64,000 nucleotides of DNA, from the NCBI GenBank assembly GCA_026874595.1, contig CM049312.1, positions 65,566,929-65,630,928 of the forward strand, given 5' to 3'. The number at the start of each line of letters is the position of its first letter. The stretch's first letter is position 1. This document shows positions 1 to 12,723 of this stretch, piece by piece. Made by a program: the position numbers and the translations under genes. This stretch comes from Sipunculus nudus (taxonomy: Eukaryota; Annelida; Sipuncula; Golfingiida; Sipunculidae). The notes beneath the pieces are model-generated. The model was not told where the DNA came from, ran no database searches, and saw only the letters and a program-made list of their open reading frames with translations.

Positions 1-930
1 ATAATACGAGAACGACGCCGTCAGTGACAGAGCAAGCGATTGCTCACTGGTATCCATCAAAATGAAAGTCATCCGTACATGGGCGTCATTTTATTTAGTT
101 ATCGACGAAATACTAAAATAAAAGGCTTACTTTTAATATCTGTCAGAAGTGTGACCATTGATGCAAACTTTAAGAATTCCAAAGTTATACAAGGAAAGTG
201 TATCACGGTATAACTTTATGCAGTGTCCGCATCTATCCCAAAATCGATCCAGTGATTCCTGAACATGAGACCCTCTAGAAATAATTGTTGCACATAATTC
301 TTGAGAAAGAAACTATATGCGCATTCATAATCATCTCGGTCAATTTTAATCCAGTGATTAACTGCTAAGTTACTGGATATATCGCTCTCCGCTTCAGCGG
401 GCTTCGGCAGATTATACTCAATTTATGATATGATATTTAATAAGATTGCTTCGAATGTGTGTGTGTGTGTTGAAGATCTTCGAGTCAGATTATCAGACAA
501 TCTTTATTGTGAAGGATTGTTTATCTATTATTATAATTATGATTATTATTATTACTATGTTGTATGTGTCATTATTGATATTAATTGATTAATTATTATT
601 TATAATTTTATATCACTTCGATTGATTTCAACTATCTTGGATCATTTTTTAACTGAAATATAGATCATTCTTAAAGTATGCCATACAATACGTGGGGGTC
701 ACCAATTATGTATTCTTGTCTTTGCAAATTATTTGATAATTGATAGATCTTGATGTAAGGTGAGTAAAGAGTAAAGACCTTATGTCTTATACTGGTTCCA
801 AGGACCATAAGCAGAAAATTATACGGCGTGTAAGCCTTACTGATAATATGTGATATTGATCATCCTCCGCAAAACCCTGTATCTCCAGTAAAAATACTAA
901 TAAATAGTTCATTATTACTTGCATGACAAG
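1..930. other. No gene seen; AT-rich sequence
   Basis: No open frame with recognisable protein similarity is visible. There is a short GT run near 458-470 and low-complexity AT sequence at 530-620. The stretch ends where a LINE reverse-transcriptase relic begins. Confidence 0.5.
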
Positions 931-1504
931 GAAAACTATAGGCCCATTGCATTGTCACCAGTCATTTCCAAATAACTTGAAATGTTACTGTATTCTAGAA
1001 TGGTTGATTATGTGTACCACTGATAATCAGTTTGGCTATAAGAAAGCACTTGGCACTGAACTCTGCATTTACACTCTCAAAGAATGTCCAAACTAATCTC
1101 GGTTCAAAGATGTTTTTGTGAGCCCTTGACGCTACAGCAGCTTTCGACAGATTGCCATATACATCTTTTTTCAACAAGCTCTTAGGACGAAACCTTTCCA
1201 TTTTATTATTAGAGCACTTGGTATATTAATCAGTTTACGTATGTCAGATGGAACTTCACAGATTAAAAAAACTTCGAGGTCACAAACGAATTCAAGGGGA
1301 ATATTTTCGTCTTTGTTATTCAATATTTACATGCATGACGAGCGTTGACCATAATAATCAGGCAACGGGATGTTGTGGATGTCAGTTATGAATATAACAC
1401 ATTTCATAATATTGATTTTGACAAATCTAAAACAGTATGTATGCATACTCTCTCACAAAAAACAAATGGGGAGGTTGGTAAGTACTGAAGGGCAGTGATT
1501 TTAT

Positions 1505-1510
<6 letters not shown>

Positions 1511-1551
<41 letters not shown>
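1511..1551. repeat. (TA)n microsatellite
   Basis: About 20 uninterrupted TA dinucleotides lie inside the LINE relic. Confidence 0.9.
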
Positions 1552-1556
<5 letters not shown>

Positions 1557-1664
1557 CCTCACTCTGTATATTTAATTCTAATTACATAATATGGAAAGTG
1601 TGGGTGTTAATATTTATTTTTGATTCAAGTATCAGACCTGAATTATACCTTAACTGTGTTTCCG

Positions 1665-1751
1665 AATGAATGTAATTGCTTAGCCTTGATCACATGGCAA
1701 CATGGCAACAACAAAATGAATGTAATTGCTTAGCCTTGATTACATGGCAAC
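1665..1751. repeat. Direct repeat of 37 bp, two copies
   Basis: Segments 1665-1701 and 1715-1751 are nearly identical (one C/T difference), offset by 50 bp. This is a local duplication inside the LINE relic. Confidence 0.75.
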
Positions 1752-2290
1752 TCTATTCAGTTTGATTGCATTTTCATTCAGCTTTTGTGCACACCTTTCA
1801 TGAATTGCATCTTTTGTGACTTGTCCGGAAAATATATGATTGGCTTACACATTGTTTATGAATCTTGCTTGAAGACACGTTATGTGTTGAGAGTCAGTTA
1901 GAAACTGGGGCGAAGCCCTGAGCAAGGGCTTGGTAGCCCCTCTACAGTATATAGTTGAAAGGAAGAATTTTATACATCACCTCAGGGACTTTGCAAGTTT
2001 GTCGCCAGTGCATCCTGGTTTTTATCTCTACAAGGAGGCACTCCGTGCATCAAGTTAGGTCAAGAAAAACTAAAACTGTCCTTTGTCAAACACATCACCT
2101 ACCTGGGTCAATATATATCTGATAATTATTTTTCTGATACTGACATATTAAGCAAATGCGATCCTTATATTGTAAAGCCAACGCATTGATAAGTAATTTT
2201 TCTCATTGTTTCGAAAACATTTATTATATTTATTTCAAATGTACTGTGGAACATAATAATGAATTTAACATGATTTATGTATGGCTAATC

Positions 2291-4990
2291 ACTAAAGCAA
2301 TAACCCTTATGCTTTTTTGGTCAACAGGTCAAGGGTCAAGGTCAAAGGACCGACTTACTAAAAAAGATTGTGCATGCATTTAAGCCAAACGTTTCATCCA
2401 AAATATTTAATCTTGCTAACATAGCTGAGCTGACAATAGGGATAGGACCTTATCGAATTTGGAACCACACTGTCAAGGGACGATCTCACTTCGCCAATCC
2501 ATTCGCAAAATTAGTTTATTTACAATAACTCTGGTTTGGATAGAAAAATTGGGTGGTTATTAGTGACCAATAACTAAAGTAAAAAGCATTTTGATTTCAG
2601 GGTCCCAAGTCACCTGTAAAGTCCACAGGATCTACATCTTTAATTGTGATTGCGGATGCATTGGAAATTACTCTTTTCATCCCAAACCTTCCATCTTTCA
2701 TATATGGCTTCTGTAAATTGTGAGGTCACCTGCTCAGAGATCAGTCAGTACGCCCACTTCTTTTTTTTAAAGATTGCTATGAAAATCAAAATGCAGTAAA
2801 TTTTTATAATAGGATAATATGTTCTCAGACTTTTTAGGCACAAGGTAAGGGGTCAAGGTCACATGACCCATATTTTTTAAAAAGCTCGTACTGAGCGTCG
2901 AGACTCATGGGTCCCTGGTTACTTATGCAAGGAATTATATTACGCTTTTTCCAGCAATATGTTGTTTTGATGAGTTATCGTTTTATATTAAAAATTTAGT
3001 TATTCGAAGGTAATGTTTGTTCTATGTAATACAAGCACAAGTACAATATTTATATTGTGTTATTTCTCTTTCATTAGCTGCAACCTTAATCGTTTGCGCT
3101 GTTATGCTGTAATCTTTGTACACATTCTAACACTACCAAGATTCAATCTTAAAAATGTACTTTGTGACAAACAACTGATATCTTTAACCTGGATCAAGTT
3201 TAATTCATCTATACTGTTTAAATGTTGAATACCATATTATTTTATGGTTTAGCTTTATTTATAGGTTGGCAAGGCATTTAAGCTAAGTACACATTATTCT
3301 ATCATACTAGAAAATGCCTGCAGAACGGATGTTCATTATGCTCATGTTTGATGTTATCCTATTGCGGATGAGGATGTTTCGTTTGGATCTGGAGTTTTGC
3401 CTTTTTTTCATTTTCTCTACATTCACATATTTTCATAATTCTTTTTTGAGGGGGGATATGCATTACATGATCAGAAGATTGCCGGTGTTGAATAGTATGA
3501 TTGTTTGAAAATGTACAGCATGTCTGAGAAGATATATTACTGTGATGATTTATATGAAACATTGGAACACTGCTTGTTATGTACAAATTGTCATACATTT
3601 TACCTAGCACATTTTGGTTAATCTGCTGTTAAATAATATGCCTATATAAATGCTGCATCCCTAGTATATAACATATGTGGACCTGGTAGAAAAAACCTCT
3701 ATAGAGATTAAGTGTATGTGATAATAAGTAAATGTTTCGGAGGTTAAACCCCGTACACCACCAAAAAAAAGAAATATTGTAAATCCTTATAAAAAATACA
3801 GACTACCATGCAGGTCTTCTTAACAGAATCTAGAACTGTTTAAATATTGGTTACTATTTGTCAGATGTGCCAGTAGGGAAGGTGCTTTCTGTAAAAGCTT
3901 AATAAGTGTGACAATGGGTCAAAGTATACTTTACAGAACCAAAACATTTTACGATCATTGTTAGCAAAGAGGAACTCCATGAACATTCAGGTGCTAACAA
4001 GTTGAACAATTCATTCAACATTTATATTTTATGATTCATATGTTTCACGAATCTATCCCGTCTATTGTCGTTGCTTATTTGAAAACAAATATTTCAGTTA
4101 GATATTCATTATTATTCACACTCGGGCTATTTAAATTGTATTTTTATTGTTTGGACCTCAAAGCCATTGCATGTAAAGTGTGTTGACATAGTCAGTTTAA
4201 TCCAATTTATTTTTAGTTCACTTATTAAAGGTTGTAAAGATTACCCTAATGTAAATTGTTTATTATGAATTCCGTTTTCATCAGATATCACAAACAAGTG
4301 CCAGTATATAAGATCATAAAAGAGAAAATTCTATATGGCCACATATGGAACATATGGACTTGATTTGTCTATGAAATTTTATTCATCCTTTCCATTGAGA
4401 CGTTGAGCGGAGTAAGACGAAATAAATGTCATGCCCATGGCAACCCCATCCCTAATGCCAAAATGCAATAACAATCATAACCTAGGCACACGGCAAGCAC
4501 CCCAAAAAAGCAAAACAAAACAATAAAGGGTATCGGCCACTGGTGGTGATATGATGTTTCCTGCGATATTATCAGATGTTTTTAGAGAGCATGTAAAGCC
4601 ATTTCTAAAAGGTGACTTCAGCTTCTTTTTTAACCAAACACTGCGTACAGTCGCCGTGACTGTTTTCTGCGACTCTTCGCAGTCACAAAGGTTTCTAGCT
4701 CATGTGAGATTCGATGGTGAGATATCTGCTTACACGAGTTACTCTATACACGGTGAGCTATAGATCTCCACAGAGTAACGTCTTATCAAGTGTACTTCAA
4801 GCAATCCTTTAGTATGTGAGAAATCCACATTAACTTATTGTTGATTCGAAGCTCTTGAAACCAATGTTATTCGAGATACATGCACAAGTACTGTATAACC
4901 GGGCCGTTTTATATCTAATTTAAAGAACAGCACGTTCTTTAGAGGACAAACACTGCAATAATTGACAAATCAGCTTAAATGTTCAGCTAT
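2291..4990. other. No gene seen
   Basis: AT-rich sequence with short frames only. Runs of GGTCAAGG-type half-sites occur at 2325-2350 and 2850-2862, which looks like old dispersed repeat sequence. No splice-linked coding exons are supported. Confidence 0.4.
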
Positions 4991-4997
4991 GTGTAGT

Positions 4998-5130
4998 ACA
5001 CCTTCCGCTTGGCACATATTGTTTTTTTTTTCATGAGTTATCCCATTCCAAAGCGTTAAACACACTATAAATCATGTATGAGTAATATGTTTCGACGTTT
5101 GAAGACACCTTCCGCTTGGCACATATTGTT
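4998..5130. repeat. Direct repeat of 26 bp, two copies
   Basis: The 26 bp at 4998-5023 recur exactly at 5105-5130. The spacing is 107 bp. No function is apparent. Confidence 0.75.
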
Positions 5131-5263
5131 ACCCCAACATAATACTACAAGTATTACCCAAACATAATATTATAACCTTAATATAGTACATACCTTTCAT
5201 AAAGTACAATTGTAACGTGCAATAAAATAATTGAGCAGGGCTAGAAGGCAGGGTGGTGGATCG

Positions 5264-5491
5264 TATAAAGAGAGAGAAGACAGAGAGGAGAGAAGGCGAA
5301 AGAGTGAGAAGAGCGAGAAAAAGAGAGGGAAGAAGCAAACAGAAAGAGAGAAGAGAGAGAAGAGAGAGAAATATAGAAGAGAGAGAACAGATATATAGAA
5401 GAGAGAAAAGAGAGAGATAGAAGAAGAGAGAGAGAGACAGAAGAAAGAGAGAGAGAGAGAGGAGAGAGAGAAGGAGAGGGGTTTGACATGT
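5264..5491. repeat. (GA)n-rich polypurine tract
   Basis: About 230 bp are nearly all purine on the plus strand (GAGAGA with AAG and GGA interruptions), followed by GT dinucleotides. The low-complexity Leu/Ser frames read from its minus strand are artefacts. Confidence 0.9.
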
Positions 5492-5539
5492 ATGTGTGTG
5501 TGTGTGGTTGTGCTTGTGTGCCATTTAAGAAATTAGAAT

Positions 5540-6380
5540 TAAGATAACATGGTCTCCTTTGTGTGTACTGTCATACTAAAAGGACAATCAGTTTATCATG
5601 TAATTAGTCATTTGATCAACCTCATAATCTAAACTTTATCTCATAATTTCGTCAAAATGTGTCCTATCTACACAAACTATAGCTCAGTTTATTCGTCCAT
5701 GCCGTTGCCATTATAATGTTTGATCACATGTCATCCAGGTTGTATGGGTCTTTCAGTGTGTGGTCTTTTCGTCTGATGTTGTCATCTTAGTCTGCTTGCG
5801 TGTTCTTTTATCTGACATAAATCATTCTACAGACCAGACTACAATTTCCGCTCTGAAAGTGATACAATTGAAAAAACTGAATATTTGTTCTATCTCTGTA
5901 TGATTTCAACTTAGGGTAAGGGCTCGACCTATGGTCGTCTAGTTTTTATATTATTAAGAATACGATAAAGTATTATTAAGTGAATTAATAACCATAGTGT
6001 CAAACTGTTTTTCCACAATGCTCAATTATGTGGTTTTCAGCCAGTAATGGTGTCCATTACGTGATGGATTTTTATTGCAAAGTAAGACTAACTTGCTGGG
6101 ATCGGGAGTGATAAACTCAGATTCACATAGGATAAGTTCAATACTGTCTGCAAGCATTTATCAGATTAAAAATAGTATTGTAGATTTTGTGTTTAAAGGA
6201 ATATCTACGTTTGCTTTTGTCGTTCTCTATGATAAAGACGACCATCGCAGGGCGGCTTTGAAGAACAACTTCAGACAGCAAAACAAAATAAGTTTTAGAC
6301 CAATCAGCACAGCACGGACTATGGTGACGAAATTTCTGTGGTTATCAGACCGGTAGATTTGATCACATGTTGTTAGAGGG
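5540..6380. other. No gene seen; upstream of the BRICHOS gene
   Basis: No supported coding exon. A 93-codon frame at 6075-6356 has no recognisable motif and no splice context. The segment may hold upstream regulatory sequence for the gene that starts near 6450. Confidence 0.4.
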
Positions 6381-6393
6381 TGGAGCCTAAGGT

Positions 6394-6489
6394 CACGTGG
6401 GAACCGATGTGGAAGCTATAAATTGTCGGCGTGTACAGCGTCGCTTGTCAATTGTTTCAGCCCTGTTAACCAGCACCGAGCAAAGGACG
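6394..6489 (+). promoter_or_regulatory. Promoter and 5' noncoding exon of the BRICHOS gene
   Basis: A palindromic E-box CACGTG lies at 6394-6399 and a TATA box (TATAAA) at 6417-6422. Initiation would fall near 6447-6455. The short leader then meets a consensus donor GTAAGT at 6490. The next acceptor is the pyrimidine-rich TTTTTAG ending at 6735, which leads into the exon holding the start codon at 6777. The start site is predicted only from element spacing. Confidence 0.6.
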
Positions 6490-6776
6490 GTAAGTAGCCA
6501 GGCTACTGTTTTAAATGATTTCATGTGACTCGAATCAATATATAGCTTATTCAAAAGTCGATGTTTCTCGATTATAGACACAAGGACATATTTGATGAAC
6601 ATTCAGTGGTTTATGTTTTTTTTTATTTTTTTTCGGATACAACTCACAATTTATACATAATGTGAGAGACACCCTCCGTGTAGTTAAACGAACGCTTCCA
6701 CTGTACTGAAAATAGTCAAGTTTTCATGTTTTTAGTTAATTGGTATTTTCTTCGCAATCGAAGATTAGAAATAACC

Positions 6777-8840
6777 ATGGCAGGCGTTGGCAACGCGGTT
6801 TGGATCGTGACATTGTTCTCTGCTTGTCACTGTGCTACTTTAAAGGTACGTATAGATATTTACATGAACTCTTTACGACCGCTTTAAGATATCAGGTGAT
6901 CGATATGCAGGTGTTCTTTGGTTTTCCTTTCAGATATATTCGCGTGTTTTATATTTATTATGAATACCCATTAATTTCAGTGTGATCAAGGGTTTCTATG
7001 TTTTCTGTATATTGATTTTTTTACCATTCAAGAGAGTTATATATACGTCCACAGTATATGATATGTAACATTTGTTTCGCTGATATTTTTTATCTGTACG
7101 CCCTTCTGTTTATAGCAACATACAATGCCTGTGTCAGAGCACGGTGCAATGTTCAATCAGGACACACAGGTAGATGAGGAAAACCGTGTTGTGTACATTC
7201 ACGTTCCTGCCCATAGGGATCTCCCCGAGAACAAATTCATGTATGAATTTACAACGGTAAGGTAACCCGTTTAATGTAGGTTGAACATCTTACATTTAAA
7301 AAAAAGAAACTTCTTCTTTACATTATAGATTATAGATGCTTATATTAATACGAATATAAGGAATGCGACTACTGTTGAGGATTAACACACATGTATATTT
7401 ACACATATATTTATATATTTATAAATTTTATATATAATATGCTATTAATAACTAATATGTTTCAGGGCCGAGTCCTCAGATGTACGCCATCCATACATCG
7501 CTGTTTCCTGAGTAACTTCGACACACAGGAAATGCGTGATCCGTCCACGGAGGAATTCAACCTGGAACAGTTCGAGGTCAGTTGTTTGTGTAATTGTTTG
7601 CTAAACATTTAATGCAGAATTCTTGCGAGTAATCAATAACAAAGTAGAGCAGCTGTATTAGAGCTTGATTTTCTATAATGTTAAATTTTTTGTCGAAAAT
7701 TTTCACTATAGAAACATAGAACTGTCAAACGTTTCTATCACTTATTTCGATTTTTTTTAAATTTTATAAACGATTGTGATGTGATGAAAGTTAACACAAC
7801 TTTATGTGAGAAGCCATTTCGAGAAAAGTGTCATAATATTACAACTTAAAACGTTGTATATATGTAACCATATTTATATGAAAATTAAGATTATAACTAA
7901 AAAGAAAGAACATTTTGAACTAGAAAAGATGTCTCCTTCAGTATTTTGTTTATTAAAATGTAGAAATTTTTTTCTTATTTTAAGTATTAAATTAATTGAT
8001 TTGTGTAAAAAATGTTTAATGTTTAATGAAGTATACTTCAATATAATAAATCAAAATATAATGTCCTCTATGATATAAAAAAATAAGTGCATCATGTTTG
8101 TTAATTTGTTTATCACAGAAGCGTCACAACACACCCCAAACAGAGGAAGTATGGGGACGAGTTGAACATCAGAACATGGTGGTCACTGATAAATCCAAGA
8201 CACGAATACTCTGTCGGAGAATATGCATCAAGCGCTCGGCAGTTACCCCCTATATAGGGAAGAGCCTCTGCCAAAGGGAGCTGAAATACTTGAAGGTCAG
8301 TTTTTAATGTTAATGCTTCGGACTAGCGTCCATTAGATATCACAGGTCTTGATGCATTAGAGGAACATGTTACAAATATTATTTTAATACACCGCGTTTA
8401 CATCAATGTGTTCTCAATGATGTCGTATAACATAATCACATCTAAAAGCTTCTTTTAAAATTTTAGGATAAACTTAGAACAATGGCATCTCTTATGTGCT
8501 ATAAAGCACCATGAACAAAAGGTTTATTAATTATCATAAATAAATTACCTTTGTCTTTCTGTTAGGAAATGTGAATCTGAACGAGAAAACGGATCATCTG
8601 TCCAGGCAGAAACGTGTGCCATTAACGGACATGGAACCCTGTCCCAACAACGCCGGTATGGTTGTCCGCTACGCTCGAACAACATCCACTTCATGCAACT
8701 ATCTGGTGATGTGTGCGAATCCTGCCGACCCCAGCTCCTGCTATGTCGGACATCACACTGGAGCGAATTTCTTCGAGTGCCTGTGCTGCCCCCATGAAGT
8801 CACCACGGAGACTTGCCGAGGTGGTTGTCATCTCCTGTAA
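6777..8840 (+). CDS. Secreted BRICHOS-domain preproprotein (5 coding exons)
   Basis: Coding exons: 6777-6845, 7116-7256, 7466-7576, 8119-8295 and about 8586-8840, with GT/AG junctions and phase 0 for the first four. Exon 1 encodes a signal peptide (MAGVGNAVWIVTLFSACHCA). Exons 2-4 read as a BRICHOS domain: a beta-rich start, YEFTTGRVLRC, then CFLSNFD and the later ILCRRICIK cysteines that would pair across the fold. Exon 5 has SRQKR, an RxKR furin-type site, and then a Cys-rich peptide of about 65 residues ending in CRGGCHLL. BRICHOS domains act as intramolecular chaperones for a C-terminal peptide released by proprotein cleavage, as in chondromodulin and arenicin precursors. The exon 4/5 junction is uncertain: the obvious acceptor ending at 8565 gives an immediate stop with the donor at 8296. 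The frame holds if the acceptor ends at 8585 or the donor is at 8300. The BRICHOS call is from motif pattern only. Confidence 0.75.
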
Positions 8841-8925
8841 TATGATTTGGCAACTATCTTCATTGGAAACTAAAATTATCCACCATGTCAATGAACCTAG
8901 AGATAAATCTTTACATCTCAGATGA

Positions 8926-8931
8926 ATAAAC
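8926..8931 (+). terminator. Polyadenylation signal AATAAA
   Basis: A canonical AATAAA lies 86 bp after the BRICHOS stop codon and is followed by a T-rich stretch at 8941-8948. It is suitably placed to end that transcript. Confidence 0.6.
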
Positions 8932-8939
8932 GTGCTATA

Positions 8940-11900
8940 CCTTTTTTTAATATCCCGGTCGCTAGCGGGGGTTATGCTTACATAAATATTAAAAAGACAT
9001 AAACTTCTTAGAGGACCAAGAAGAATAAGGTAGATATGTACATTCAAAAGTTTTACCATAGGTGTATTTGGTGAATATTTAATCGGATATAAGGCAAGAT
9101 GAACAGGGTTTATGGCAGACACAAGTCAAATGTCAAATGTCATGTATGAAGCATATGTGTCTCGATAGACTTTACTTCCTTTAATGAACAATGATTTTAT
9201 GGTGATTTTAAATACTATATATTGAATAGGAGCTGTAATTTTATATTTTATCTTTTTATATTTTGATTTTGAGGAATTAGTTGCTTTACAAACTATACAA
9301 AACTTATCCGTAATTTTATTATTCAAATTTATCTTCATATGTTATTTAATATAACAGTGATTGCATGATTCATAACTGTATCAGGCATCTTAATATGTAC
9401 TGAAATCTTGTTTACATGTTACTCTTGTAGCAGATTACATTTGGAAAGACTGAAATGATAGAATAAAATATAATCTCCATTAAAATGCTGTTATTTTATG
9501 TGGATTGTGTTGTGTGAGAACTTGCGTTATAGTTTTAATTTTGAATATTTATCTGATTTGAAATATGCAAATTTATCTTTACTAAAGCATGAAACTGCAA
9601 CCATAGGAATAAAATAAACAAAATACGAAGTCTGCTCTCCTGGCTCTGGTGACACGGCCGTGTAGGGGAAATATTTCATTCATACGTGCATTGCTTGATG
9701 ATCCATTCTTTCATGGTCATGTTCCGGTCTGTAATGATAATCTCCATGTTTCAATGAGACAATGTCGCGGGTTTGGCGACTGAAATTACACACCAAACAA
9801 CCCGTGAGTGAAAGATAATATATAAAATGGATCACAATATCAGCAAAGGCCAATTTTACGTCAATGTGACCTGTATTTACGGCTTAGGGGGTCAATAGTG
9901 TTTCAGAATCACAGGCGCTTGACACAATGTCATAAAAACATAGGTTCGGGCAATATTTAGAGGGGAAAACATTATTCTGTTTTCTTACCTTAAATGTTTT
10001 CCACCTTTAGTATATCATTTAGTCCGTATGAAATACAATCCCGTGGATATTCCCGTCTATCTACTTACAATTACAAAAGAAAAATAGTGCCACTGTTCCG
10101 GGCTGTAAAATCGACATAGACTGCCGTAAAGTGTAGTGTCCCGAAATATACACTTATGGCAGCTCGCATGTGTAAATTTCTCAGGTGTAAAGTTAGTGAA
10201 CAAATTCAGTGTCACTAACAATTAGTTTGATTCTCACTCATGTTAATTCAGCAGCCTGTGGTGTGCGGGACACAAAGCCATAGAATCGCGTGGACTTGAG
10301 CGATTTAATTTACTATTGATTTGATTATTCATTACTGACAACACGGGTTTGAGAAAATGAGTCTGTAGCATTCAAGACGAAACATTCTTAAATCCTGAAT
10401 CCAAGTACGCTCAAAACTTTTATAGGGTTTTGGTTCTCTTTCCCACTAGATTATATAACGTATCATGCAACCACCTCCGTTCCATTTGCCAGAGGGGAGA
10501 AAAAGGTTGGCTCCTGTATAATTCAACATAGGAATACCTTGCAAGACAATTCCCAAGACATTTCAATACTTAAGTTCCTATAAAGGACAATAATGCCTTA
10601 CATAACAGTATTAGATGTCGGTGTAAATGCCAAATCTCCATTATGGTAATAGCACTAAACAGCATCATCACCTCTATAAAGAGACAGGAGTCACTGCTAC
10701 TAGTAAATATAAGCGACTGATTAATACCTAGGGCTCGCCACTCAAAGGAGCATGCAACAACGTCACACAATCCATCATTTCGTAACATTGATAACAGTTA
10801 ATGTATAAGATATGCATATTGTTTTCAAGAAATATCATCAAAATCATTAGAATAGTAACACTCTCTAAATTAATTAGAATCAAGTATTGTATCCAAATGA
10901 GAGAATCCATTATGCCCAGTGAAAGACAATGTGAATATACTTGGCAAAATAGGGCCCCGAATCACGCCCGCCCTTCTATCAAGTTATTATTTATGGAACC
11001 CTTTTTCTTGACTTTATGAGTTTTCCAACGTAAATATGTTAGTTTGTCCATAAAATCAAAACATTTAGTACTTGTTATCTTCTTTACTTCTGACACCAAC
11101 CTCTTCAAGCATGTAGATGAAAATCAATGCGACCATTTCGAAGACAGACAATGATGAGTGAGAAGAGCTAGTGATAAGTGTAAAGGAAAGCATAACGAGA
11201 GTGAGTGATATGAAAAAAAGTAGGTAATATGTGTTAAATAATGGGAGGAGAATTGAAATTTGGAAGTGTATTTATAGATTAGTAACCAGTGTTATTTGAC
11301 TCCCCGTTTTTGGCTGACCCTAAATTGAACCTCCCATACGGAAGCGTAAGATAAAATATCATTCGGTCCAGCTTCTGAAGGTCTATCTTGTGCAGAGGAA
11401 GGTGAAAAATAGAAAGATTGACAGAAACAATATTTGGAGGAAAATAAACTAAAAAAGTAATGCGATGGTCATATGTTATGTTCAAAAAGCCTATGTAATC
11501 TGATTGGCTTTGACAGAATAAAAGACTTTTACTGACAAGGCGCTTTCAAGCTTGCATGAACTATGTTAGGAATGTCCGCAGGACAATCGGTCTATACCTC
11601 AATAATCGATTAAAACCTCAAATACAAAATAACTATCAATTGTTTATGTCAAGAAATTCCCTAATGGTATACAAATATTTATAGGTAAGTTTATAGAGCG
11701 AGAAGTGTTAACCGATGGCGTGGAATGTTTATCTGTTTGGACAGGTGTGGATTAAATGGGCCTTTCTTTGGGCTTATTATAGGTCGCGAAAACTGTCTAT
11801 AAGCATCGTATCTGGTCCCAAACTTATCATAATCTGCGTGTAAGGTCGATTCCTTAGGAGAGTGATCTTAATATGTATCATATATAGACCCAATGGGTCG

Positions 11901-12300
11901 CTCAAATTACCAGCACCATGTTAAATCTCACATGAACGTTGAAGTACGCAACACGTATGACTTGGCATTAGTCGCTGGAATTCGCATGGGTTTCTTGTAC
12001 TCTTCCAGTGGATATCACAGCAGTACACCCCACAATGTTTTGTGGTCCACGAGAACTTCTTTCAAAACGCTGTGTTTCCTGAGAAATATTGAATGTTACA
12101 GACATGGAATGGTTCACTTAACTTTCCTATGGTATATTTTATAACACAGTTAAATTACTTATTTCAATGTCGTTGTCTCTGCATGGCCTGTGTCTCTCGT
12201 ACACATACTGGAACTAGAAAAGGCATTAGTATTTTGTTGGAAATACATGTAAGATTGGCATCCGTTAATATTTCCTCTGTTTTAAATCCACCCATACCAG
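8940..12300. other. No gene seen
   Basis: AT-rich intergenic sequence. Frames of 60-143 codons occur but lack motifs, splice context or repeat similarity I can recognise. The longest (8691-9122, minus strand) overlaps the last BRICHOS exon antisense. Confidence 0.45.
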
Positions 12301-12306
12301 AGACTG

Positions 12307-12398
12307 ACGTAGGTTTAGATAAAGAGTGACGTCTTTTAGATAAACTAACTTGTTTGTTAGTCTATCAAAAAGGCGTCACTCTTTATCTATACCTACGC
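12307..12398. repeat. Foldback (hairpin) element, 43-bp arms
   Basis: The arm at 12307-12349 is the imperfect reverse complement of 12356-12398, with a 6-nt loop; most positions pair over 43 bp. This is a compact near-palindrome, likely a tiny MITE or the fused ends of one. Confidence 0.8.
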
Positions 12399-12635
12399 TT
12401 CTACTACAGACTAACACGGCTATACCACTTATCATTATTATTATTATTATCATTATTATTATATATATAGAGAGAGAGAGTGAGAGAGAGAGATTTTGAA
12501 CCTGAGCTTTTTCGAGATAGTGTGTTACAGCCTTTTCTCAAAGGGACCTGTTTTGGCAAAAAAAGTCAACCTTTATATATTTGAATTTTGCAGAAGACAT
12601 ACCTTACATATATATTACATAGCGGCGGGGACGTA

Positions 12636-12674
12636 TGTTTGTCTGTCTGTTTATCTGTTTATTTGTTTGTCTGT
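12636..12674. repeat. (TGTC/TGTT)n tetranucleotide tract
   Basis: Repeated TGTC/TGTT units follow a GCGGGGACG motif. The same GCGGGG-TCTG(TCTG)n layout occurs near 56938-57020, so both may be ends of one dispersed repeat family. Confidence 0.55.
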
Positions 12675-12723
12675 AAGCACGATAATACAATAATTCCTCA
12701 ACGGGGTTTGACTGAATTTTCAA

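Larger units (their letters stand above)
931..2290 (+). pseudogene. Degenerate LINE reverse-transcriptase relic
   Basis: Translation in shifting plus-strand frames gives reverse-transcriptase landmarks in the right order. NYRPIALSPVISK at 934-972 corresponds to the NYRPI(S)L box of non-LTR elements. It is followed by an in-frame stop, then QFGYKKALGT, then LDATAAFDRLP near 1127-1160, the palm motif A with its catalytic Asp. A C-terminal stretch at about 2040-2230 includes YLGQYISDN and RSLYCKANALISNFSHC, typical of the region after the palm. Stops, frameshifts and a TA microsatellite at 1511-1551 break the frame, so this is a dead fragment. The motif wording fits a CR1/Jockey-type LINE; the clade assignment is inference. 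Confidence 0.7.

Noticed and set aside
5129-5524. 131-codon Leu/Ser-rich minus-strand frame
   Set aside because: It is a translation of the (GA)n polypurine tract.
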